A stretch of DNA of 64,000 nucleotides. It comes from Bog-473 sp963834405 (GTDB lineage Bacteria; Actinomycetota; Acidimicrobiia; Acidimicrobiales; RAAP-2). Location: contig CAWIBX010000006.1 of assembly GCA_963834405.1 (NCBI GenBank), positions 62,001-126,000 on the forward strand, given 5' to 3'. This document shows positions 25,924-34,159 of the stretch, piece by piece (position 1 is the stretch's first letter; each line of letters begins with the position of its first letter). The notes under the pieces were generated by a model, which was given only the letters and a program-made list of their open reading frames with translations, searched no databases and was not told where the DNA came from. Position numbers and translations under genes: made by a program.

Positions 25924-28062
25924 ATGTCTCGCCTCGAAGAGGTCGAGCCAAGCGACGAGGCTGCACTCATGCCAACAAGAGGCGCTGAGGGACCACGATG
26001 GCCAACTGCGTTTGCCTTGATCATCTTTTGTTTGCTCTTTGGATCAAGGGCGCTTGCCATACTCTCACTGACCGGACCAGTTACGACCAACGACCTGTAC
26101 CAGCTGGGTCTGGCCGCGGCCTTGTTCGTCTTCCCCATCCTTTTCCTGTTTTCCGATACTCGACAGCTCTTGCTCCGCTACCGCTGGCCCGTGCTCGCAG
26201 TACAGGGCCTCTTGACCTGGGTGCCGTTCGCACTTTTCGGCTCCAGCTGGCAGGTGGGTATCGGAGGACTGCTGGCTGGGCTGGTACTGGTCTGCTTTGC
26301 GGGATGGGGCTCGTGGCTGGCCGCCGCCTGCCTCTTGGTGGGCGATGTTGCCTTGCGGGCCGTGGTCACGGGGCTGCCCTGGGAGCCGGCCTGGTCGGGC
26401 GCCCTGTGGGCGACTCTTGCCTTCGTGGACGACGCCATCATCGTGTTCGGAATCATCCGGCTGACGCAGCTGATCGAAGACCTCCAACGAGCCCGGGGCC
26501 AGGCAGCGGAGCTTGGCGCTGCGGCAGAACGATTGCGCGCCGCAGAGGCGCTCGACTCTGCCGTGTATGCCGGCGTGGACGAGGTCGCGGCCAAGATCGC
26601 GACCGCTGAGCGCCTTTATTCCTGCGCTGTGGCTGAGGCAGCGGCAGCGATCCAAGCCGCCGGAGTGATGGCTCGGCGGGCGAGCGGGCGGGCTCGCGAG
26701 CTCTTCGCGGATCACGGCGCCCTGGAACCACCTCGTGGCGCGCGCACGTCAGTGGGCGAATCCCTGCTCGGGGCCCGCTTGGCGTGGGCGGTTTTAGTCC
26801 TCGTTCTGTGCGGCTACGCCGCGGCCGGCATCAATGACGCCTACCTCGATCACGTGGGCGGGCGCCTCCTCGCAGTGTTCGTCGCCGGCACCGTCCTTTC
26901 CGTGGCGCTTCAGCTCTACCACTCGTGGCTGGCCCATCAGGACCGTCGTGGGTCGATTTGGCCCCTGACCCTGTTTGTGCAAGCGGCGGTTGCCTACGCG
27001 TTCTTTTTGCCAGCTATCTCGTACTACTTTGGGCTCGCAGGATTCCTGGCCGGGTCGATACTCCTCCTCGTTCCCGGGCGGGTGCGCTTCGTTGGATTCG
27101 TGGCGGTCGTCGCGAGCTGGTCGGTGCTGCATGCCCTTGTCCCAGTGCATGGCCAGCCCCCGCCGGATCGGATTGCGCTCATAAACGCCTACGTTACAAA
27201 CTTTCTCGTTTTAACCGGGCTGCTTGTCTATGGTCTCTCTCGGCTGGTCGACACCGCTCGTCAGTTGGAGGCAGCGCGTGTCGGGCTCGCCCGCGCTGCG
27301 GGCACGGTTGAGCGGTTGCGGCTTGCTCGCGACGTACACGACCTCCTCGGATTAGGACTCTCAGCGCTCGCGCTCAAGGCCGATCTGGTCGAACAACTGA
27401 TCGCCCGCCACGATCCCCAAGCGGGCGCTGAGATCCAGCTCATGGGAAGGATCTGCGCCACCACCCGGGCCGATGTGAGGCTGGTTGCGGCGGGCAACCG
27501 AAAAGCCACGCTGGAGGAAGAGGTGGCGGTGGCCTCTGACATCCTCTCCTCGGCGGGTATTGAGCTGCATATCACCGCCCTCAACGACCCTCTTGGGACA
27601 ACAATCGACGACGTCTTCGTGCCCGTACTGCGCGAGTCGGTCACCAATATCCTTCGCCACAGCGCCGCGACGGTTTGTTCTATCGAGATAGACATTGACG
27701 GCGACAGAGTGCGCCTATCTGTCGGCAACAACGGCGTCGCCGGCGAGAACCAGCGAGCTGGCTGGAATGGAGATCAACTCGACACGCTTCCCGATGGCGG
27801 ACAGGGGCTTCTCAATCTGCGCAGCCGAGTGCAGGGCGCTGGCGGGGAAATGCAAACGCAACAATCGAACGATCACTTTCAGCTCGTCGCCGATATTCCC
27901 AGAAGGCCGCTCACAGACCGGTCACCGCGTGACAGCACACGACGCGGCGCACAACTGGACTCGTTGGCTCCTACGGGTAGGAATGACCTTGAGAGCGGAG
28001 TCCATGATCCGAGTGCTGAACAGTGCCATCGTTCGCCTCCTCACTCGCTGTTCGGATCCTGA
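25924..28062 (+). CDS. NarL-type sensor histidine kinase with duplicated membrane/dimerisation half
   Basis: In this 712-residue protein the C-terminal half has membrane spans, a HisKA_3 dimerisation helix (ERLRLARDVHDLLGLGLS, phospho-acceptor H472), the N-box VLRESVTNILRHSA and the G-box GGQGLLNLRSRVQGAGG. The N-terminal half is a second set of spans followed by ERLRAAEALDSAV, which aligns with the DHp helix but has D211 where His is needed and lacks an ATPase domain. It looks like an internal duplication with one dead half. The last 45 or so residues after LVADIPRRP run into unrelated repeat sequence. The start ATG at 25924 lacks a clear ribosome-binding site; a TTG at 25906 is possible. 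It pairs with the regulator at 25168. Confidence 0.9.
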   Translation: MSRLEEVEPSDEAALMPTRGAEGPRWPTAFALIIFCLLFGSRALAILSLTGPVTTNDLYQLGLAAALFVFPILFLFSDTRQLLLRYRWPVLAVQGLLTWVPFALFGSSWQVGIGGLLAGLVLVCFAGWGSWLAAACLLVGDVALRAVVTGLPWEPAWSGALWATLAFVDDAIIVFGIIRLTQLIEDLQRARGQAAELGAAAERLRAAEALDSAVYAGVDEVAAKIATAERLYSCAVAEAAAAIQAAGVMARRASGRARELFADHGALEPPRGARTSVGESLLGARLAWAVLVLVLCGYAAAGINDAYLDHVGGRLLAVFVAGTVLSVALQLYHSWLAHQDRRGSIWPLTLFVQAAVAYAFFLPAISYYFGLAGFLAGSILLLVPGRVRFVGFVAVVASWSVLHALVPVHGQPPPDRIALINAYVTNFLVLTGLLVYGLSRLVDTARQLEAARVGLARAAGTVERLRLARDVHDLLGLGLSALALKADLVEQLIARHDPQAGAEIQLMGRICATTRADVRLVAAGNRKATLEEEVAVASDILSSAGIELHITALNDPLGTTIDDVFVPVLRESVTNILRHSAATVCSIEIDIDGDRVRLSVGNNGVAGENQRAGWNGDQLDTLPDGGQGLLNLRSRVQGAGGEMQTQQSNDHFQLVADIPRRPLTDRSPRDSTRRGAQLDSLAPTGRNDLESGVHDPSAEQCHRSPPHSLFGS

Positions 28063-28130
28063 CCACGGTTCAAACACCCATTTGGCCCAGATCGAGCGAT
28101 GAATCTGGGGCGCTGCTGGTGTTACAAACC
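28047..28130. repeat. Repeat Q2 upstream of the ECF sigma gene
   Basis: This is a direct copy of Q1 (24744-24830). On the minus strand just left of it a ribosome-binding site GAGGAGG and an ATG at 28029 open a 35-codon frame to 27922. It looks like the truncated start of a gene that once stood where the MFS gene stands at Q1. This marks a recombination junction within the 3' end of the histidine kinase gene. Confidence 0.65.
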
Positions 28131-28163
28131 ACCAGAGGATCAGTGCGAAAGGATGGGTAGCCG

Positions 28164-29156
28164 ATGACCGATGCCACGCTCGCCCGGGCCCGGGCGGGTG
28201 ACAATGATGCCTTCTCGGAGCTGACCGACCCATATCGCCGGGAGCTCCAGGTGCACTGCTACCGAATCCTCGGATCGTTCCAAGACGCCGAGGACCTGCT
28301 CCAGGAGACCTTGCTAGCGGCATGGCAGGCACTTGATCGCTTCGACGGCCGGTCGCTTCGGGCATGGCTTTACCGCATCGCGACGAACCGCTGCCTCAAC
28401 TACCTCAGAGACGCCGCCCGCCGACCAAAGGTTGCAAACATGTCCGAATCCAGATTTTCATTCGACGCAGCAACGCCATCTGATGAACCGTGGTGGCTCG
28501 AGCCATATCCCGACGCATTCATGGATGATGTCGAGCTCGGCCCCGAGGCCCGTTATAACGCTCGTGAGTCCATCGCGCTCTCCTTTGTGGCCGGCCTGCA
28601 ACGGCTGCCGGTCCAGCAACGGGCTGCCCTGGTCCTGCGCGATGTACTCGGCTTCTCGGCCTCCGAAACAGCCCGGATGCTCGAGTCCTCCCCGGCATCG
28701 GTGAACAGCGCCCTCCAGCGGGCGCGCAGTAGAGTCCCGCACCCCGATGATCCCGACCACGTGCCGACAGCGCCCCCGGGGCGTGAATCCGAGGTCGTCG
28801 ATCGATTCGTCGAAGCGTTCCAGGAGGGCGATCTCGACGGGGTTGTCGCCCTGCTGACCGACGACGCCAAATTCTCCATGCCCCCCGAGCCTTTCGAGTT
28901 CCACGGACCGCGAGTGATCGCCGAGTTCCTCCGCAGCCTCGGTTTCTGGGGTCAACGACTTAAGCTCGTGCCGACCAGGGCCAACAACCAACCGGCGTAT
29001 GGCTACTACCTCCCTGACCCGAACGCAGACGTCCATCGGGCCAGCGGGATCATGGTGCTGACCATGGCAACCGACGGGATCTCGGCGCTCACGAGGTTCG
29101 GAGACAGAGGTTTGCTTGCCCGCTTTGGCCTGCCACGTACCGTGACGAGTCCCTAG
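28164..29156 (+). CDS. ECF sigma factor with C-terminal SnoaL-like domain
   Basis: This 330-residue protein has sigma-2 (LQVHCYRILGSFQDAEDLLQ, WLYRIATNRCLNYLRD) and sigma-4 (LQRLPVQQRAALVLRDVLGF, SASETARMLESSPASVNSAL). A SnoaL_2-like domain of about 110 residues follows (VDRFVEAFQEGDLDGVVALL ... TRFGDRGLLARFGLP). The RRELQVHCYR start and WLEPYP segment fit the SigG/ECF56-like group. In such factors the SnoaL domain modulates activity in place of a classical anti-sigma factor. No anti-sigma gene is adjacent. Its expected partners (YCII, SRPBCC, dihydrofolate-reductase-like genes) are scattered in this island. Confidence 0.92.
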   Translation: MTDATLARARAGDNDAFSELTDPYRRELQVHCYRILGSFQDAEDLLQETLLAAWQALDRFDGRSLRAWLYRIATNRCLNYLRDAARRPKVANMSESRFSFDAATPSDEPWWLEPYPDAFMDDVELGPEARYNARESIALSFVAGLQRLPVQQRAALVLRDVLGFSASETARMLESSPASVNSALQRARSRVPHPDDPDHVPTAPPGRESEVVDRFVEAFQEGDLDGVVALLTDDAKFSMPPEPFEFHGPRVIAEFLRSLGFWGQRLKLVPTRANNQPAYGYYLPDPNADVHRASGIMVLTMATDGISALTRFGDRGLLARFGLPRTVTSP

Positions 29157-29272
29157 TGAGCGACTGCAGACGATATTGCGTCGCTGCTGTGCGCATTGCG
29201 AGGGCCGATCGCGAAGCCGCACGTCAGCCGCTTGCCCCTGGGGAGAGGAGCGCGCGAACCTCACCCGCGGTC

Positions 29273-29425
29273 GGTGGACGTGAGCGGACTCGAATCTTCG
29301 ACTTCTACGATGCGAATGTGGAGTTCCCGGACTTTTGACATGCTCTTTTCTAGAGCTTTCTTGGTAGGGACGCTTTGACCCCTTCAGGTGCCTTCAGTCC
29401 CTCCCCTTTCCTCTCGATAAGGTCG
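29273..29425 (+). repeat. Internal island junction: diverged tRNA 3'-half core and element arm (att B)
   Basis: GGTGGACGTGAGCGGACTCG (from 29273) and ACTTCTACGATGCGAATGTG (29301-29320) match the core at 32792-32836 and, less well, the real tRNA-Ala 3' half. The arm that follows (CTTTTGAC to CTCTCGATAAGGTC) is a diverged version of the A and C arms. It is directly followed by an excisionase-like helix-turn-helix frame on the minus strand, the usual neighbour of an attachment site. It is the most degraded copy. Confidence 0.6.
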
Positions 29426-29640
29426 GGCTTCTCGAGCCGTCCGCGTGCGATGCGGCATCGGTTGACTTCGATGTAACCGTCGAGTTCCTCAACGTCGTAA
29501 CGGGTAGATCCGGCGAGCTTCACGATCGGCAACTCACCTCGGTAGACCAGCCGCTCTACCGTCGCTCGAGACACTCCGAGGTAATCTCCGCAGATCCAAT
29601 TGTCAGCAGTCGCTGACGCCTCCTCTCCAACGCTGGGCCC
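29350..29640 (-). pseudogene. Excisionase-like helix-turn-helix protein, N-terminus lost
   Basis: The minus-strand frame reads CGDYLGVSRATVERLVYRGE, LPIVKLAGSTRYDVEELDGY and IEVNRCRIARGRL, then a charged tail to a stop at 29350. This is the MerR/AlpA-type fold of excisionases and small element regulators (recognition helix SRATVERLVYRG). Upstream, the frame continues without a start codon into sequence derived from the response-regulator repeat R3, so the true N-terminus is missing. Its position beside att B suggests it belonged to an integrative element whose integrase is gone. Confidence 0.65.
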
Positions 29641-29729
29641 TCTGTCTGCATCCGGTAGGTTGGCCACTTTTGTCCGACAGGGGGTCACACGGCCGCTCCT
29701 GGATATCATCCCGAGCTTCGCCACAAGCG

Positions 29730-30116
29730 CGCCATCGCGCAGTGCAGTCGGCACGATGCCCCCGCCCTCGCTGACCTCTGCGACGACTTCGACGTCGTCG
29801 TGCTGGTTGAGAACCGCCACAAGTGTGTCGCGCAGGATCCGCATGTCCTCCGCCGCGAGGACTCGGATTATTCGAGCGCTTCGGACGAGTTAGTTCGCAC
29901 CAACTTTTAATGCGCTCTTGCGCTCGAAACAACATCTTGCGTCGTAGTCGCGAATCCTGCCGTGTACCCCCGACGCACGTGGGTGCTTGGGTCTTGACCA
30001 GCGGACTGTGCAAAGTGCACATCCCGACGCGCCTTTCTGCATCTCGAAGTCATGTCCCAGGCACTAGCGGGACCCAACCGCGCCCCTTCACACTTGCAAG
30101 GTGACCACCGAAGGAA
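29730..30116 (-). repeat. Repeat R3 (inverted): promoter and truncated response-regulator start
   Basis: Read on the minus strand, this is a third copy of the regulator promoter. It runs from ACTTCGGTGGTCACCTTGCA near 30116 through the perfect palindrome TGTGCA-CTT-TGCACA (30007-30021) and CATTAA to a GTG at 29900. The coding part VRTNSSEAL breaks at a TAA caused by a one-base deletion. Further codons (LVAEDMRILRD-like, VEVVAEVSEGGGIVPTALRD) continue to about 29730 before joining the excisionase relic. It is divergent from the dihydrofolate-reductase-like gene at 30256. Confidence 0.72.
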
Positions 30117-30255
30117 GCACCACCAAGCCCGGTGGTGTTCACCCATCAAGGACGTGGACCGAGGCCTGTACTCATGATTGCTGAACAACCGAACCCCGGC
30201 GAGGGACCTTGCCTCGATGGTGGTAGTCGACAAGACGATTGAAAGGAGCAGCGAA

Positions 30256-30831
30256 ATGGGAAGGATCATCGTAAGCGAGAACATCTCGCTCGACGGAGTC
30301 GTCCAGGATCCAGCAGGAGCCGAAGGCTTCAGCCGAGGTGGCTGGGTCGGTCGTGTCGGTGACCAGGGCCGTGAAGGCGCAGCCAAAGTCCTGCTCGACG
30401 AGCACCTGGGCGCCGAGGCCCTGCTACAAGGTCGCCGGACGTACGAGTTCTTGGCGGCGCGGTGGCCATCTCGGAGTGGTGAGTTGGCAGACAAGATGAA
30501 CGCCATGCCCAAGTACGTCGTGTCCTCGACGCTCGAGGATCCGAAATGGAACAACACCTCGGTCATCAAGGACGACGTCATGACCGAGGTCTCCAAGTTG
30601 AAGAAGGAGCTCAGCGGAGAGATCGTCGTCGCCGGCAGCATCCAGCTTGTGCGCACCCTGATCGCGCACGACCTCGTCGACGAGGTGCGGCTCATGGTCT
30701 ACCCGGTTGTCCTTGGTGCCGGCATTCAACTTTTTGGCGAGACCAGCGACACCCTGCCCATGCGTCTGGTCACAACTGAGGCGATCGGCGACCTCGCCCA
30801 CCTCAGCTACGAGGTCGTGCGGAACGTCTAG
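30256..30831 (+). CDS. Dihydrofolate reductase/RibD C-terminal-like protein
   Basis: This 191-residue protein starts MGRIIVSENISLDGVVQDPA and has EALLQGRRTYEFLAARWPS, NAMPKYVVSSTL, GEIVVAGSIQLVRTLIAHDL and VYPVVLGAGIQLFGE. It belongs to the same NADPH-binding family as the gene at 20838-21371 but is clearly diverged from it. AAGGAG 7 nt upstream supports the ATG at 30256; frames opening earlier at 30178 have no such site. It is followed 72 nt later by a DHA2 exporter on the same strand, so the two may be one operon. The R3 repeat lies upstream. Confidence 0.88.
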   Translation: MGRIIVSENISLDGVVQDPAGAEGFSRGGWVGRVGDQGREGAAKVLLDEHLGAEALLQGRRTYEFLAARWPSRSGELADKMNAMPKYVVSSTLEDPKWNNTSVIKDDVMTEVSKLKKELSGEIVVAGSIQLVRTLIAHDLVDEVRLMVYPVVLGAGIQLFGETSDTLPMRLVTTEAIGDLAHLSYEVVRNV

Positions 30832-30903
30832 ATACTGCTGCGTCGACGCGGGCTCCTGCGCGCTCGGAGCAACCAAAGACGAAACAGAGAAGAACGAGAG
30901 GAG

Positions 30904-32457
30904 ATGACAGTGATCCCGGTCGCGTCACAACCGAACCAGATGGCTCAGCTCAGCACACAGGATTTGGTTGTCGACCGGCGCCCGAACGTCGGGAGGCCAC
31001 GCATCACCGTGCCGGACTGGGCCATTCTGGCCCTGTGCTGCATGGCCCAATTCATGGTGGTGCTCGACATCTCGATCGTCAACGTCGCGCTGCCGCAAAT
31101 GAAGAGCGGCCTGCATCTCTCGCCCGCAGGTCAGCAGTGGGTCATCAATGCTTACATCCTCACCTTCGCCGGCCTATTGCTCTTCGGCGGGCGGGCCGCC
31201 GACCTGTTCGGACGCCGACGGGTATTCCTTCTCGGCCTCGGCCTGTTTACCGGGTTCAGCCTGATCGGCGGGCTGGCGCAAAACGGAGCGTGGCTGGTGA
31301 CCGCCCGGGGCCTCCAAGGCGCCAGCGGGGCGGTTCTGGCCCCAGCGACACTGAGTCTGCTCACCACCACGTTCTCCGACCCCACCGCGCGTCGACGGGC
31401 GCTCGGCGCCTGGTCGGCGACAGCGGCCAGCGGAGCGGCCATCGGCGTGCTGGCCGGCGGAGTGCTCACCGATCTGCTCGACTGGCGGTGGGTGCTCTTC
31501 GTAAACGTGCCGATCGGAGTGGCTCTTCTGGCAGGCGCGGCGTGGGCCATGCCTCGGACTCCCCCGGACGGCGCCGTCCGGCGCCTCGATGTGCCCGGCG
31601 CACTGGCGGTGACCGCAGGTCTGGCCGTGTTGGTCTACGGAATAGTCGGCACGAACACCCACCCCTGGGGCTCGGCGTGGACGATCTCCGTTCTGGCCCT
31701 CGGGGCCGCCTTGCTCGGGGTGTTCGCGCTGATCGAAGCGCGATTCGCCCAGCATCCGCTCGTGCCGCTGGGGGTGTTCCGCCGGCGCTCGCTCACCGCC
31801 GCCAACGGGGTGTCGATGGCAATCGGCGGGTCGATCTTCACCTTGTTCTTCTTCTTGTCGCTCTATCTGCAGCAGATCAACCGGTACACGCCACTTCGGG
31901 CCGGGCTCGCATTCCTGCCCATGGCCCTGTCCATCCTGGCGGCAGCCCTCCTGGCCGCCAGGCTGGTGGCGCGGCTCGGAGTGCGACGGCAGCTGGTGAT
32001 CGGCCTGCTGCTGGCAGCCGGGGGTCTGGCCTGGATGACACAGCTGGCACCTGGTGACACCTACTGGTCGACTGTGCTGCTGCCCGAGCTGTTGACCGGG
32101 ACTGGGCTCGGCTTGTCGTTCGCGCCCATGACCATGGGCGCCACCGCCGGCATCCCGCCGCCGGATGCCGGCCTCACCTCCGGGCTGGTCACCACAACAC
32201 GCCAGGTAGGCGGCGCCATAGGCCTAGCGGTGGCGGCGGCAGCAGCGGCGGCTGTGCACCCCCACACGATGACGCATCACGCCGTAGCCGCCGCCTTGAC
32301 CAGCGGCTACGACCGGGGCTTCGGTATCAGCGCCGGGGTGCTCGTCGCGGGGGCGCTGGTGGCCCTTCTGCTGCCGGCGCAACTCGGCGCGGCTCAGGCT
32401 TCAGCCCCCATCGTTGAGCGTTCAGAGCGAGCCACGGTAGCCGCCGCCAAGGCCTGA
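30904..32457 (+). CDS. DHA2-type MFS drug exporter
   Basis: This 517-residue exporter has motif D1 around MVVLDISIVNVALPQM, motif A in GGRAADLFGRRRVF and motif C-like GVLAGGVLTDLLDWRWVLF. About 14 hydrophobic segments are visible. AGGAG ends right before the ATG at 30904 but is ideally spaced for the GTG at 30910, so translation may start two codons later. It is related to, but not a close copy of, the exporter at 23060-24730. It lies downstream of a dihydrofolate-reductase-like gene, a common actinobacterial pairing with antibiotic efflux. It is intact. Confidence 0.93.
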   Translation: MTVIPVASQPNQMAQLSTQDLVVDRRPNVGRPRITVPDWAILALCCMAQFMVVLDISIVNVALPQMKSGLHLSPAGQQWVINAYILTFAGLLLFGGRAADLFGRRRVFLLGLGLFTGFSLIGGLAQNGAWLVTARGLQGASGAVLAPATLSLLTTTFSDPTARRRALGAWSATAASGAAIGVLAGGVLTDLLDWRWVLFVNVPIGVALLAGAAWAMPRTPPDGAVRRLDVPGALAVTAGLAVLVYGIVGTNTHPWGSAWTISVLALGAALLGVFALIEARFAQHPLVPLGVFRRRSLTAANGVSMAIGGSIFTLFFFLSLYLQQINRYTPLRAGLAFLPMALSILAAALLAARLVARLGVRRQLVIGLLLAAGGLAWMTQLAPGDTYWSTVLLPELLTGTGLGLSFAPMTMGATAGIPPPDAGLTSGLVTTTRQVGGAIGLAVAAAAAAAVHPHTMTHHAVAAALTSGYDRGFGISAGVLVAGALVALLLPAQLGAAQASAPIVERSERATVAAAKA

Positions 32458-32460
32458 ATC

Positions 32461-32571
32461 CCAGAAGTTCGGGGTGCGGCGATCGCGATCGGCCCCAGCG
32501 GGCCTCCGATGGACACCTACGAGGCAACCATGCGCGCGCTGTATTTCGGGGCCGACCCTATGCCCGATTGA
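32461..32571 (+). pseudogene. Possible C-terminal fragment of an unknown gene
   Basis: Right after the MFS stop an open frame reads GAAIAIGPSGPPMDTYEATM, then RALYFGADPMPD and a stop, with no start codon. The regular codon use suggests the end of a former gene. I recognise no family. It precedes the att C junction. Confidence 0.3.
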
Positions 32572-32791
32572 GGGGCGATCTGTTGGCGTGTGGCTGCGCG
32601 ACGCGATCTGCCCTGAGCCGTCAGGACAGGTCTCCCGTGACAGGGGCGCCTCTGCTCCCGCTGTACGCCGGAGCTCCGTCTGCAAGAGGGATGATGGGTC
32701 GCCGCATTGGCCCCGATTCACTCGTCTTGTGACCGATAAAGTCCCCCCCTTTAGCCTTCTGACCAGGGCTTCTGTTGGAGGTGAAGGTCAC

Positions 32792-33180
32792 TGGTGGAGG
32801 TGAGCGGACTCGAACCGCCGACTTCTACGATGCGAATGTGTGGCTCTCAGTGTTTTGACCAGGTCCTTTCCGAGGACTTTCCTGGTGGCGGCGTTTCGAT
32901 CCCCTCACGTTCCCTCACGATCCCTCCCCTTCCCTCTCGATAAGGTCACGTAAGGTCACGCCCGAACGGACTGGGGGGGGTGACCATGTATCGGTACTCA
33001 CGTCCGATCGGCGGGCTCTCGCAATACGGATCCGGATGGCGACCTTCCCGGTTGGCGATGATCACATTCCTCGGCGAGCGAGCCGACATCACCAGCCCTG
33101 ATGCGACGGTACCTGTTGTCGGGCAGACGACGGGAACGCCAGTGTTCTGTCCGCCAGCAGCCAGTCGACCACCTGTTGCG
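32792..33180 (+). repeat. Internal island junction: diverged tRNA 3'-half core and element arm (att C)
   Basis: The 45-nt core at 32792-32836 reads, on the minus strand, like a tRNA-Ala 3' half: loop TTCGCAT, T-arm GGCGGTTCGAGTCCGCT, acceptor CACCTCC and ACCA. It differs from the local tRNA at about 12 positions and pairs better with its anticodon stem. The arm 32837-32963 is about 90% identical to 8124-8250, including the tandem AAGGTCACG units. Weaker similarity to 8254-8395 continues to about 33180. The rest of the 32964-33428 interval holds nothing else I can identify. Confidence 0.72.
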
Positions 33181-33428
33181 TCACGCTCACCAGATTGACA
33201 TTGTTTCACGTTCGGGTGGGCACGAAGATTGACGAGATCCAAGTATCGGTTCTCTGCCAATATGTCGGCTCACCATTCGGAGGCGGCGGCAGACGTTCGG
33301 GCAATCCTTGGTGCTGGACATAGCTTGGTCCGATGACTCCTCCTCCACTGACCTGCCAACCTCCGATTTGGATCTGGGGTCATCAATCAACGCCGCCCTG
33401 CGCGGGTCCCCGCAGGACTTGAATCCTG

Positions 33429-34129
33429 GTGTCCGCGGCGCCTCTGGACCATCTCGCGCTGCGGACACTGCTCTTTGCCGTCGTGGCGGCGAGCAGCCCC
33501 TCGCGCTTGCTTCGATTCTGGCTGTCGTCACCAGCGACCGCGGGCGGATCAAAGGTGCGGCGTTCGCGATCGGGTTTGTCGGCGGGCAGGCCATGTTCTT
33601 CCTCCTGGCCCTCAGCCTCGGAATCGCTACGTTCGGCAACAAAGAGAACCATTCGACGCTGATCGCTGTTCTCATCATTGTGTTCGGTGCCGCGCTCCTT
33701 TTGACAGCCGTGTGGGTGCGCAGGCCCCGGACCAAACACATTCGAGTCCCGGGTCCCAATCCTCGTACCGATGCGTTTCGTGCTCGGCTCGCGAGCTTGC
33801 GACCGCTGTCGGCGCTCGCAATGGGAGCGGGGTTGGGAGTCGGGGGTCCAAAGAGGCTCGGCATCACGATCGCCGTGACCGCGATGATCACCGAGTCCGG
33901 CGTAGGCGACGGTGACGCCCTCGGACTCGCGCTGCTCTACGTGGGGGTTTCGACCGTTCTCGTGTGGGGCGCGACGCTCTTCTACATCCTGTGGGGACAG
34001 CGAGCGACCGAGTGGCTCACTGGCGCGCAACACTGGCTGGTGCGGTACAAGGAGCCGCTGACGTTCTACCCCTCAGCGGTGCTCGGACTCGTCCTCGTAA
34101 TCGACGGCGTCGTGCAGCTCGTCGGGTGA
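33429..34129 (+). pseudogene. GAP/Sap-family (LysE-like) membrane protein, frameshifted
   Basis: The GTG at 33429 opens VSAAPLDHLALRTLLFAVVA, the typical first span of the GAP family (glycolipid-export accessory proteins). Near 33490 the frame must change to continue as PLALASILAVVTSDRGRIKG, AAFAIGFVGGQAMFFLLAL, and several further spans to WLVRYKEPLTFYP and VLVIDGVVQLVG with a stop at 34129. So one single-base shift breaks the gene. About six spans are predicted after repair. A frame from 33308 is open in the second register but its first 50 residues are unlike any membrane protein. Confidence 0.75.
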
Positions 34130-34159
34130 GCGACCGGTCGATCGTCGTACTGCCTGCAA

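Noticed and set aside
29350..29844. A single 164-residue protein joining receiver-like and helix-turn-helix parts
   Set aside because: The first part is a truncated, out-of-context response-regulator start and the second an excisionase-like relic; the shared open frame is accidental and has no supported start.
29273..32836. tRNA-like sequences at 8079, 29273 and 32792 as tRNA genes
   Set aside because: Each has only the 3' half (anticodon loop to CCA); no 5' half with D-arm or acceptor strand follows, so they cannot fold as tRNAs. They are attachment-site copies.
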